From CAXPZW01 sp964221845 (GTDB taxonomy: Bacteria > Bacteroidota > Bacteroidia > Flavobacteriales_D > Sanyastnellaceae): a stretch of DNA of 41,681 nucleotides. The notes under the pieces are model-generated. The model was not told where the DNA came from, ran no database searches, and was given only the letters and a program-made list of their open reading frames with translations. The stretch lies in the NCBI GenBank assembly GCA_964221845.1, contig CAXPZW010000051.1:1-41681 (forward strand), written 5' to 3'. The position numbers were made by a program, and so were the translations under genes. Below are positions 16,083 to 23,293 of the stretch, one piece after another. Numbering within the stretch: position 1 is the stretch's first letter; every line of letters begins with the position of its first letter.

Positions 16083-16496
16083 TTAGCATGCCCGAGTGAT
16101 TTGTATAGTCCACGTGGATTTAGGGCTGCCACCGAAGTCATTGGGGTAGGTCACTTGGTGTTCCTCAACATACATGAGTTGGTCATCTTCCCAGATGAAG
16201 AAAAATTGTGTCTGCCCTCCACAGCCGAAATCCCTGGTGATCAATGCTCGGATATCTCCAAATTCATCAGCATAACCCAAGACTACACCGCCTCCCGAGG
16301 ACTCAAACCGATCTACAGACAGGTCTGGTGTTTTTTTCAAGGACGAGATTGCCAACGCCACGTAATCGCAACATGAATCGAGTTCGACCTCCAGTGAGTC
16401 GTGCATGCAGTCGAACACAAAGTGTCTAGGATATTGGTGAGCAGGCTGGGCCGCAAGGGTGATGGGAGAGAGGAATAAGGAGAGTCGTAAAAGCAT
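16083..16496 (-). CDS. Small exported protein of unknown function, probably truncated
   Basis: From the ATG at 16496 the frame gives 137 residues: a signal peptide (MLLRLSLFLSPITLAAQ) followed by a globular part with several cysteines (C in FDCMHD, SCCDY, GCGGQ). The track of coding sequence can be pushed upstream to 16571, but that adds a second hydrophobic stretch and the signal peptide is better placed at 16496. TATGTTGG (minus strand, just before the ATG) could be a -7 box. The family is unknown. See the neighbouring entry for 44 further coding-like codons after the stop. The secreted location is inferred from the signal peptide. Confidence 0.55.
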   Translation of the reverse strand: MLLRLSLFLSPITLAAQPAHQYPRHFVFDCMHDSLEVELDSCCDYVALAISSLKKTPDLSVDRFESSGGGVVLGYADEFGDIRALITRDFGCGGQTQFFFIWEDDQLMYVEEHQVTYPNDFGGSPKSTWTIQITRAC

Positions 16497-16574
16497 ACGC
16501 CAACATATTGAAAGCCCTGTCCCTGTCATTATAAGAACAAGTAAATGCGAGAGCATTTGCCGTAACCGCAATTT

Positions 16575-17195
16575 TCAGCGCTCGACGGGCGCAGCAACGG
16601 CAAACGGCTCACCAATCGGCCACATGCAGCCAATCGCTACCTGATGGGTGCGCACCACCTCATTGCCGAACGGATACCCTTGCGTATAGGCCACATACCA
16701 CGAACCGCCATCCAACGGGTTAATCACAAGCGAGGATTCCCAGTATGCCGCAGGCACCCAGCGGTTCTGGGCTTCCGCTGCTTGGGGCAAGAAGGTGGCG
16801 TCCATGCCGCCTTGCAAGCGCAGTCCCCAAGGGCGCTCAGCGTGGCTGTTGTCGTTGTAGCCGACAGACCAGCCGGCGCGGGCGCCCAGCACAAACAAGA
16901 AGGCAAAGGTGACCCTGCCTTCCACTGCAGGTCCGGTGCTCCAGGTGGGGTGATTCAGCAGATCTCCGCGAAAGCGCCCTTCCAGCAAGGCAAATGCAAA
17001 TTCTTGACGCTCATCGGTAGAGTCACGCTGCCAGGGTGAACTCCACCGCACAGGTATGGCGCCACCGCCGGAATACCAGCGGTACCCTTTGCCTGCGGGG
17101 TTGGGGAAGTAATTAGGAATGCTGTCTGTTTGGCCATATACAGCCGTGCACAGCGTCAATGCAGCAAGAAGTGGGAGAAAAGTGCGCTTGGTCAA
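16575..17195 (-). CDS. Exported protein of unknown function
   Basis: This 206-residue protein starts with a signal peptide (MTKRTFLPLLAALTLCTAVYG, cleavage near AVYGQ). Alternating hydrophobic and aromatic residues (for example EGRVTFAFLFVLGARAGWSVGY) in the rest suggest beta structure, perhaps a small outer-membrane barrel. The start is TTG at 17195, as no ATG is placed suitably and this TTG gives the proper signal peptide. It overlaps the stop of the small upstream frame (TTGA), so translation is probably coupled. I do not recognise a family. Confidence 0.6.
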   Translation of the reverse strand: MTKRTFLPLLAALTLCTAVYGQTDSIPNYFPNPAGKGYRWYSGGGAIPVRWSSPWQRDSTDERQEFAFALLEGRFRGDLLNHPTWSTGPAVEGRVTFAFLFVLGARAGWSVGYNDNSHAERPWGLRLQGGMDATFLPQAAEAQNRWVPAAYWESSLVINPLDGGSWYVAYTQGYPFGNEVVRTHQVAIGCMWPIGEPFAVAAPVER

Positions 17196-17317
17196 TTGTT
17201 TTCGGGCTTTACGCGTCGCTTGCGAATGCGACTGAGGCTCTCAAGCAGCAGGGCAGCACCAGGTTTCCAATCGGTCCCGGTGAGTCGAGGAACCACCGAG
17301 TTCAAAAAGGCCTGCAT
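17192..17317 (-). CDS. Small basic protein of 41 residues, leader of the exported-protein gene
   Basis: An ATG at 17317 opens 41 codons (MQAFLNSVVPRLTGTDWKPG, then AALLLESLSRIRKRRVKPENN) with protein-like composition and a basic C-terminus. Its TGA overlaps the TTG start of the next gene. The -7-like TATCTTCC lies 25 bases upstream. It may be a true small protein or a translated leader that feeds ribosomes to the TTG start. Confidence 0.45.
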   Translation of the reverse strand: MQAFLNSVVPRLTGTDWKPGAALLLESLSRIRKRRVKPENN

Positions 17318-17342
17318 GCGTTTATAGCTTGATCCATGGCTT

Positions 17343-17350
17343 GGAAGATA
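17343..17350 (-). promoter_or_regulatory. -7 box for the small leader gene and exported-protein gene
   Basis: The minus strand reads TATCTTCC, near the TAnnTTTG consensus, 25 bases before the ATG at 17317. Confidence 0.35.
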
Positions 17351-17403
17351 GGAATGTTGAACAATTCCACCCGGGTGCGGTTGACAGGTCAAGACCCTTT
17401 CGC

Positions 17404-17838
17404 TTGAAGCTTCTCAACCTCACATACAACGATCCGGAACGCTGGCAAGAAGTGCGACGCATTGCCGGTGACGACATCGGATTTTTCAAATCCATCCGGT
17501 TGGGCGGTACCGGTTCTCCCAAGGCCATGTTGCTGAAGGCCCCGCCCGAGGCTACATCCTTTATGCAAGAAACCGTGGACCGCAATCACTGCAACATTGA
17601 AATGCGTACCCAAGGACTGGTGCTGCGCTTTCGTTGTCGCCTAGAGGTGTATGGGCTCGTGATGTCTCGTGGTGAGCTCCTGCAGATCGAAGCCAAACCT
17701 GGAGCAGGAGAGGCGCTTCACATCACCATCGAACACAAATCCGGGGGGCGTTGCGTACTGGAGTCGACCGGTTTCAATGCCGCCGCGTGGCGCACCTATC
17801 TACGCAAACACCTCGGGAACATTCTCCGCGAGTCCTGA
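17404..17838 (+). CDS. Unknown soluble protein of about 144 residues
   Basis: The frame is open from 17329 to 17838. There is no ATG near its beginning. TTG at 17404 gives MKLLNLTYNDPERWQEVRR, a plausible N-terminus; the TTG at 17329 would place the start over the opposite-strand promoter. CCCTTTCGC just before 17404 resembles a -7 box. The protein looks like a mixed alpha/beta domain with no signal peptide or membrane segment (for example GLVLRFRCRLEVYGLVMSRG). I do not recognise the family. The gene is divergent from the small exported-protein genes. Confidence 0.55.
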   Translation: MKLLNLTYNDPERWQEVRRIAGDDIGFFKSIRLGGTGSPKAMLLKAPPEATSFMQETVDRNHCNIEMRTQGLVLRFRCRLEVYGLVMSRGELLQIEAKPGAGEALHITIEHKSGGRCVLESTGFNAAAWRTYLRKHLGNILRES

Positions 17839-17875
17839 CCAGTGTTTTCTGGCCAAAAACGCGTAACGCTACTCG

Positions 17876-18040
17876 GTGAACCAAGCCTCACAAACACGCG
17901 GCACACAGCCCTTTGGTAAACTGCTTGCGCGGCAGAGTGTGCCAGACACCATCGGCATGATTGTCATGAGTATCTACATGGTGGTGGACGCCATAGAACC
18001 TTTTGGGTTTGATCAGCGGCTGTTTGGCGCATCCAAATAG
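17876..18040 (+). pseudogene. Fragment resembling the N-terminus of a MATE efflux transporter
   Basis: From a GTG at 17876 the frame reads 54 residues and stops at TAG 18038-18040. The part FGKLLARQSVPDTIGMIVMS followed by IYMVVDAI resembles the first helix of MATE (multidrug and toxin extrusion) transporters. There the usual pattern is GKLL..S.P..IGM..M..Y..VD. After VDAI the resemblance ends. A complete MATE protein has about 450 residues, so this would be a truncated remnant. The fragment is short, so the family call is tentative. Confidence 0.4.
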
Positions 18041-18056
18041 TTGGCATCTTGCCGCC

Positions 18057-19466
18057 ATGCCTAAGTTCTTCGGTGACATCCGCTTTTTCATTGTGCTTGC
18101 CTTTGCGTTGCGGTTGTTCAACATCACCCTCGCACCGGTGGAGGTGGGGCACAACTGGCGTCAAACCACCGTGCTCATGGTGGCCCGCAATTTTGTAGAG
18201 GGCGGGTTTGATTTGCTCCACCCAAGGGTGGATATGGCTGGGGAGTTGACAGGCATCACAGGCATGGAGTTTCCCTTGCTCAACGCGGCACATGCTGCTG
18301 TCTCAGAGGTAGTTGGATATGATCACTGGTACGGACGCTTGATCGTGTTAATCTTCAGCTCCTGGGCCATGTGGAGCCTTTTCGCACTGCTGCGACGAGT
18401 ACTGAACGCACGGTGGGCACATCATACGGTATTGATTCTGCTGGTCTCGCTTTGGTTCATCTACAGCCGCAAAGTGATGCCCGATGTATTCAGTTGCAGC
18501 CTGGTGATTTTGGGCGTGCACGCCTTTGTGCTCGGCTGGGAGGCAGCCAAGAAATATGCGTGGTTCCTGTGGTCGGCCTTGGGAGCGCTGGCGATCACCG
18601 CTGGCTTGCTTTCCAAACTGCCTTCGGGCATCCTGCTGGCCGGGATGGTGCCTTTTCTACCAGGCATGAAGGGCGACTGGACGCGCAAAGCGTCGTTGGT
18701 GCTTTTGCTGCCGGGCCTCACGTTCACCTGCTGGTGGTATTTCAGATGGGTGCCGCATTTGGTGGAGGAATACGGTTTCTGGCATTTCTTCATGGGCAAA
18801 CCCGCAGGCGAGGGGCTGGCCGATTTGGCTGCCCAACCAGGCGAAGTGCTCAAGCATTTTTACGACCGCTCGCTGAAGTATGTGGGGTTTGTGGCGGCGG
18901 TTTCGGGCGTTGTGGTGTTGGTGCGGGCCAAACAGTGGCGCGTGCTGCTTTCGGTGGGTGCTGCGTTGGTGGCGTTGGCCGTAATCGCTGTGAGGGCAGG
19001 GGACACCTTCGTCCGGCACGACTACTACATGATCCCCTTCATCCCTTTCCTGGCGCTGCTGGCTGGGTACGCTTTGACCCGCTTGCCCAAAATGTGGATG
19101 CGCGTGGCCTTGTTGGCCATCATTGCTATTGAAGGGGTGGGCAACCGCGTGCACGACTTTTTTCCAAGCGCCAGTCAACGCGCGCTCTTGACCTTGGAGG
19201 CAGAGGTGGATCATGCGTTTGCGCCAGACGCCCGCATTGTCATCAACTCGGGAGAGAACCCCGCACCGCTGTATTTTGCTCACCGCAAGGGCTGGGTGAT
19301 GCGCAGCGAAGAGATCCAAGCGCGCGAACCCGAATTGCGCACGCTTGGCTGTGCTGGGGCCATTTACATGACACGGTCTTGGAGAGAGGGGAATATCCCC
19401 ACGTCACTTGTGACGCTGGAGGATCAGCCAGCGATTATTGTTCTGTGGGATTTGGGGGTGGAATGA
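18057..19466 (+). CDS. GT39/ArnT-like membrane glycosyltransferase
   Basis: This 469-residue polytopic membrane protein has the layout of the PMT/ArnT (GT-C, glycosyltransferase family 39) superfamily. It has an N-terminal helix, a first extracytoplasmic loop containing GHNWRQTTVLMVARNF and TGMEFPLLNA, then about ten more membrane helices and a C-terminal soluble domain of some 90 residues. Such enzymes use lipid-linked sugars on the outer side of the inner membrane to modify lipids or proteins. The ATG at 18057 is preceded by CATCTTGCCGCC, similar to -7 boxes elsewhere in the window. Donor and acceptor cannot be told. It stands alone between a gene remnant and the carbonic anhydrase gene. 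Confidence 0.75.
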   Translation: MPKFFGDIRFFIVLAFALRLFNITLAPVEVGHNWRQTTVLMVARNFVEGGFDLLHPRVDMAGELTGITGMEFPLLNAAHAAVSEVVGYDHWYGRLIVLIFSSWAMWSLFALLRRVLNARWAHHTVLILLVSLWFIYSRKVMPDVFSCSLVILGVHAFVLGWEAAKKYAWFLWSALGALAITAGLLSKLPSGILLAGMVPFLPGMKGDWTRKASLVLLLPGLTFTCWWYFRWVPHLVEEYGFWHFFMGKPAGEGLADLAAQPGEVLKHFYDRSLKYVGFVAAVSGVVVLVRAKQWRVLLSVGAALVALAVIAVRAGDTFVRHDYYMIPFIPFLALLAGYALTRLPKMWMRVALLAIIAIEGVGNRVHDFFPSASQRALLTLEAEVDHAFAPDARIVINSGENPAPLYFAHRKGWVMRSEEIQAREPELRTLGCAGAIYMTRSWREGNIPTSLVTLEDQPAIIVLWDLGVE

Positions 19467-19504
19467 TTGGTCCATTCGGAAGCGTAGAGTCTTCGCCAGA
19501 ACCC

Positions 19505-19512
19505 TATCTTCA
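19505..19512 (+). promoter_or_regulatory. -7 box of the carbonic anhydrase gene
   Basis: TATCTTCA is close to TAnnTTTG and lies 26 bases before the ATG at 19539. Confidence 0.45.
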
Positions 19513-19538
19513 CACCTTCGGATCTAATCCACAACTTT

Positions 19539-20126
19539 ATGAAGACTCCGCAAGAAGCACTCGATCGCCTCAAAGAAGGCAACCTCCGTTTTAAACCCGT
19601 AGAACTCACCCGTCCCAACCAAACCGCGGAGCGCCGTGACGATCTCATTACCGGCCAAGCTCCTTGGGCCATCATCCTCAGCTGCGCCGATAGCCGCGTG
19701 GTTCCTGAGATGGCCTTCGACACTGGCATGGGCGAATTGTTTGTGATTCGCGTAGCTGGCAACGTGGCCAATACCGAATCCACTGCATCCATCGAATATG
19801 CGGTGGCACACTTGGGTACGCCACTCATCGTGGTGCTCGGCCACCAAAGCTGTGGTGCTGTGACTGCTGCCATCCAAGGTGGCGACAACGGCCCTAACCT
19901 CAATGCTCTGCTCGGCCAAATCACCCCAGCGGTGAAGGCTTCGGAGTCCTCTATGGTGGACGACGTGGTCAAGGTCAACGCTAGCCTGACTGCCCAGCGT
20001 TTGATCGACGACAGCGTCATCATCCGCGACGCAGTAGCTGCAGGCAAAGTACGCATCGTGCCTGCATTCTACGCCCTGGATGGTGGAGAGGTGACCTTCC
20101 TCGAAAACGACGAGCCGGCTGCATAA
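19539..20126 (+). CDS. Beta-class carbonic anhydrase
   Basis: The 195-residue protein catalyses the interconversion of CO2 and bicarbonate in the cytoplasm. The zinc ligands Cys49, His102 and Cys105 and the Asp51-Arg53 dyad are present in ILSCADSRVVPE and VVLGHQSCGAV. The FVIRVAGNVAN motif follows the dyad. There is no signal peptide. Length is slightly short but normal for the class. It has its own -7 box and a strong terminator, so it is a single-gene unit. A SulP transporter lies 5 kb downstream; the two together could supply bicarbonate for carboxylases. Confidence 0.95.
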   Translation: MKTPQEALDRLKEGNLRFKPVELTRPNQTAERRDDLITGQAPWAIILSCADSRVVPEMAFDTGMGELFVIRVAGNVANTESTASIEYAVAHLGTPLIVVLGHQSCGAVTAAIQGGDNGPNLNALLGQITPAVKASESSMVDDVVKVNASLTAQRLIDDSVIIRDAVAAGKVRIVPAFYALDGGEVTFLENDEPAA

Positions 20127-20148
20127 GCCCCTCAACCGAATTTCACGC

Positions 20149-20191
20149 AAACCCCGCCGAATGCACAATGCGTTCGAGCGGGGTTTCTTTT
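20149..20191 (+). terminator. Rho-independent terminator after the carbonic anhydrase gene
   Basis: AAACCCCGC (20149-20157) pairs perfectly with GCGGGGTTT (20178-20186). An inner stem CGAATGC/GCGTTCG extends it with one T-G wobble and a single bulged A. TTTCTTTT follows. Confidence 0.85.
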
Positions 20192-20230
20192 GGCCCCTGG
20201 CTTGCACCTATGCCGTCAAAACACACGGTT

Positions 20231-20803
20231 ATGCAAGTCATTCGCATCCTCTTCCTCGCCCTGCTGGGCACTGCGCTTGCAACAAGCACCACCGCTCAGC
20301 GCGCCACCATCGAGATCAACACTCAACTCCAGGTGTTGCACCACGGCAGCAGCAACTATGCGCTTTGGGGTTCGCCCGCGCAATACGAAGCCGAGGCCAT
20401 TCGCACCCTCAACGACGTGCTGCAATCACGCGGCATTGAGCGGGTGAACGTGGACCCGGATTACCGCATCACCGTGGACCGCATGACCTTGCGCGAATCT
20501 GCCCGAGAAAAGAAGGTGGAGGATCCCGACCGTCCTGGCGTGACCGCACGCACTTGGGTAGCGCAGATCAGTGTACACATGCGCGGCACCATCACTGATT
20601 TGCGGACTGGCAAGACCAAGCGCTGGAGACGCACACTCAACCGCAGCGAAACCGTTCAGTTCCGCGACAGTGCGCGCGAAGGCCGCCCACGCCGTTTGGA
20701 AAAGAAACGCTTAGCCCCCAACGTCTGCGCGCACCTCAGCCGCAAGACCGCGCGCAAGGCCGCCAAACGCATCGCCCGAAAGGTGCGCCGCATGGAACGC
20801 TGA
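20231..20803 (+). CDS. Exported basic protein of unknown function
   Basis: From the ATG at 20231 there are 190 residues: a signal peptide (MQVIRILFLALLGTALATST, cleavage near TTAQ) and a soluble domain with regular charged strands. The C-terminus is very basic (KTARKAAKRIARKVRRMER), which could contact lipopolysaccharide, peptidoglycan or nucleic acid. The start at 20231 is preferred to the ATG at 20210 because the signal peptide then begins directly. The family is unknown to me. The central VDPDYRITVDRMTLRES resembles lipoprotein-type proteins in which a value is tested against a computed one, but this is not conclusive. Confidence 0.65.
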   Translation: MQVIRILFLALLGTALATSTTAQRATIEINTQLQVLHHGSSNYALWGSPAQYEAEAIRTLNDVLQSRGIERVNVDPDYRITVDRMTLRESAREKKVEDPDRPGVTARTWVAQISVHMRGTITDLRTGKTKRWRRTLNRSETVQFRDSAREGRPRRLEKKRLAPNVCAHLSRKTARKAAKRIARKVRRMER

Positions 20804-20817
20804 GCCGGGTTATTGGC

Positions 20818-20825
20818 TAGCTTCG
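20818..20825 (+). promoter_or_regulatory. Possible -7 box of the PrsW-like gene
   Basis: TAGCTTCG fits TAnnTTyG and ends 4 bases before the ATG at 20830, implying a leaderless transcript. Confidence 0.4.
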
Positions 20826-20829
20826 CCGC

Positions 20830-22347
20830 ATGCTGGACGGCGCATTGACCTTCATTGGCCTCTCAGGCCTGGTATTTCTGCTCTATTTGTGGGCAGGCGA
20901 CCTTTTGCGAGAACACCGTTCGCGCCGCAGAAACCTGCTGGTGTTGACGGTGTTCGTCGCGTTGGTGTTGGGTGCGGGGCTGTGGTTCGTAGGGCAAGCA
21001 GGGTACGCGGGATTGTGGTCCGGCAACAGGGCTGCGCTCTTGGCCATGTCGGTAGTGGTGTCGGGGCTGATCAGTTTGAGTTGGTACCTGTACCTGCGTC
21101 GTCTAGACCACTACGAACCCGAGCCGTTCTGGCCGCAATTGGCCGTTTTTGCCCTCAGCTGCTTGGCGGTATTTCTGGTGTTTCCTTTGTCGGGTATGCT
21201 GGCCCGCATGGGCATCGTACTCCGGGGAGACGTGATCAGCGATTTCATCTACTGCGTGGTGGGCATTGGATTGGTGGAGGAGGTCGTCAAGATCTTGCCT
21301 GTGCTGATCCTGCTGCGCTTCAGCCGCAACATCAACGAGCCGTTTGACTACATCATGTACGGCGGCATCTCGGCCCTCGGATTCGCCTTTGTCGAAAACA
21401 TCCTCTACCTGGAGCGCTACGATTTGATGGCGGTCAACGGCCGCGCGTTGTATGCGAGCGTGTCGCACATGTTCGACACCTCCATCATCTGCTACTGCAT
21501 GGCCATTGCACGCTTCCACAACCCCAGCTGGCGTCCGTGGGCCTTCCCGGTGGGGCTGGCCTTGGCATCGGTGGCTCATGGCTTCTATGACTTTTGGTTG
21601 ATCAGCCCCGCGGTGGCCTTCCTGAGCGACCTCACGCTGATGTTCTACCTGGTGACCCTGTACCTGTGGACCATCATGAAGAACAACCTGATGAACCTGT
21701 CGAACTTCTTCTCGGTGCAGGAACGCATTCGCCCCAGCGATTACAAGTACTTGACCATCACCGGGCTGGTGTGCGCACTGATGCTCGCGGCTGCAGGAGT
21801 GCACCTGTTCAATCAAGACGGCGCCGCGACAGAATTCCTCTGGGGCAGCCTGCTTGCCGGGGTGTTTGTGTTGGTGTTCATCACCATCACCTTCAGCCGG
21901 ATTCGGGTGGTGAGTGGGTACGTGGCGCCCTTTGTGCCGGACGGCAGTTTGTGGCTGACCATTCGACGTTCAGTGGCCCTGGCGAGTGGGGACGAGTTGG
22001 GCAAACGCCTGTCCCTGGGCACCCAAGGCAAGATGTTGTTCAAGTCCAACCAGCAGCGGGTGGCCGCGCTGTTTCCGATGCAAGGCACGTTGGTGCGCAA
22101 CATGGTGGTGGGTAAGCAGCACTATTGGTACTTGATGAAACTGGAGCAGCCGCTTCAACTCGAGGCCTTCCACAGCCAGCACGTGCTGATCCGTGCGCAC
22201 AAGCCGCGCTTTTTGCTTGGAGGCAAGAAGCCCATGGAAGTAGAGGTGCGTGTGGTACGCGCGTTGCCGCCGATCAAACTGTCGGTGGTGCTTTTGGAGG
22301 AAACCAAGTTGCTCGGCAAGGTCTACAGCGCCGCTACCGATCAGTAG
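20830..22347 (+). CDS. PrsW-family intramembrane metalloprotease
   Basis: The 505-residue membrane protein shows the three PrsW/CPBP-type motifs: EExxK (Glu150-Glu151 in GLVEEVVK), FxxxE (Phe185-Glu189 in GFAFVEN), and two His sites (His213 in SHMFD and His250 in AHGFYD). These should bind zinc within the membrane. PrsW of Bacillus cleaves an anti-sigma factor; the target here is unknown. The membrane part ends near residue 360. A C-terminal soluble domain of about 140 residues (ALFPMQGTLVRNMVVGKQHY) is longer than in most PrsW proteins. The end overlaps the opposite-strand hydroxylase gene by seven bases. Confidence 0.88.
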   Translation: MLDGALTFIGLSGLVFLLYLWAGDLLREHRSRRRNLLVLTVFVALVLGAGLWFVGQAGYAGLWSGNRAALLAMSVVVSGLISLSWYLYLRRLDHYEPEPFWPQLAVFALSCLAVFLVFPLSGMLARMGIVLRGDVISDFIYCVVGIGLVEEVVKILPVLILLRFSRNINEPFDYIMYGGISALGFAFVENILYLERYDLMAVNGRALYASVSHMFDTSIICYCMAIARFHNPSWRPWAFPVGLALASVAHGFYDFWLISPAVAFLSDLTLMFYLVTLYLWTIMKNNLMNLSNFFSVQERIRPSDYKYLTITGLVCALMLAAAGVHLFNQDGAATEFLWGSLLAGVFVLVFITITFSRIRVVSGYVAPFVPDGSLWLTIRRSVALASGDELGKRLSLGTQGKMLFKSNQQRVAALFPMQGTLVRNMVVGKQHYWYLMKLEQPLQLEAFHSQHVLIRAHKPRFLLGGKKPMEVEVRVVRALPPIKLSVVLLEETKLLGKVYSAATDQ

Positions 22348-23159
22348 TCGGTCTTCACATCGCCGCGGAAGGGCAGGCCCAGCTGGTACTTTAGGTCATC
22401 GCCTCGGGAGTTGTCCACCACATCCAACCCGTATTCAATCTTGCTTGGGTCGCCGTACACGTAGGTGCCAAAGATGCGGTCCCAAATGCTGAACATGTTG
22501 CCAAAGTTGGTGTCGGTCCACGGCCGCTCAAAGTGGTGGTGGAACTTGTGCATGTTGGGCGAGATGAACACGTAGCTGATGGCCTTGTCCACCGCCAAGG
22601 GCAAGTTGACGTTGGCGTGGGTCATGTAAGTGAAGAAGATGGTGTTGATGCGGTAGAATACGTAGAACGCCACCGGCGCCCCGGCGATGATCACCGCCAT
22701 GATTGCAAACACCTCGCGCACCACAAAGTCAATGGGGTGGTGACGGGTGCCGGTGGTGGCATCCACATGAGTGTCGGAGTGGTGAATCATGTGCAGGCGC
22801 CACATCCACTTCCACTTGTGCAGGTAAAAGTGTACGGTGTACTGCGCCACCAAGTCCAGAATCAGGATGGTGATCAGGAGTTCGACGCCCCAATGCCAGT
22901 CCACGTAGTGCATGAGTCCAATCTCTTCTGCGGCAATCCACTCAAACACACCTACTGTAGCTACACCCACCAACACATTGATCAAAATGGTGGTGGCCAA
23001 AAAGAACAGGTTTACCCGCGTGTGCTTCCAGCGGTGGAAGCCGCCTTTGAACAACGGGCGCACGCCTTCGATCACCCAGTAGAGCGACAAGCACCCCAAA
23101 ATCCAGATCAACTTTTGCCACGAGGGCAGGTTTTCAAACACTTCGATAAAGGCTTCCAT
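22341..23159 (-). CDS. Fatty-acid-hydroxylase/sterol-desaturase-family membrane enzyme
   Basis: The 272-residue membrane protein has the di-iron histidine motifs of the fatty acid hydroxylase superfamily: HxxxH (His110, His114), HxxHH (His123, His126, His127 in RLHMIHHSDTH), His140-His141 and HxxHHH (His204, His207-209 in NMHKFHHHFE). These enzymes use O2 to hydroxylate or desaturate lipids, sterols or carotenoids. Its length and motif spacing suit the bacterial sterol-desaturase branch. I start at ATG 23159, giving MEAFIEVFENLP; a GTG 45 bases upstream is not needed. A carotenoid or ornithine-lipid substrate is possible, but only context hints at the former. Confidence 0.88.
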   Translation of the reverse strand: MEAFIEVFENLPSWQKLIWILGCLSLYWVIEGVRPLFKGGFHRWKHTRVNLFFLATTILINVLVGVATVGVFEWIAAEEIGLMHYVDWHWGVELLITILILDLVAQYTVHFYLHKWKWMWRLHMIHHSDTHVDATTGTRHHPIDFVVREVFAIMAVIIAGAPVAFYVFYRINTIFFTYMTHANVNLPLAVDKAISYVFISPNMHKFHHHFERPWTDTNFGNMFSIWDRIFGTYVYGDPSKIEYGLDVVDNSRGDDLKYQLGLPFRGDVKTDY

Positions 23160-23293
23160 GCGTCCAGAATTGCGTTGACATCGGTCGGTGCGCAGAAGGT
23201 ACACAACCGCAGTGCTGGGCGCAAAGAATCAGCGGCATTCTGCCTATTTTCAACCCGCCTTCTCCCGTACGTACACCTCTAGATTTTCGACCT

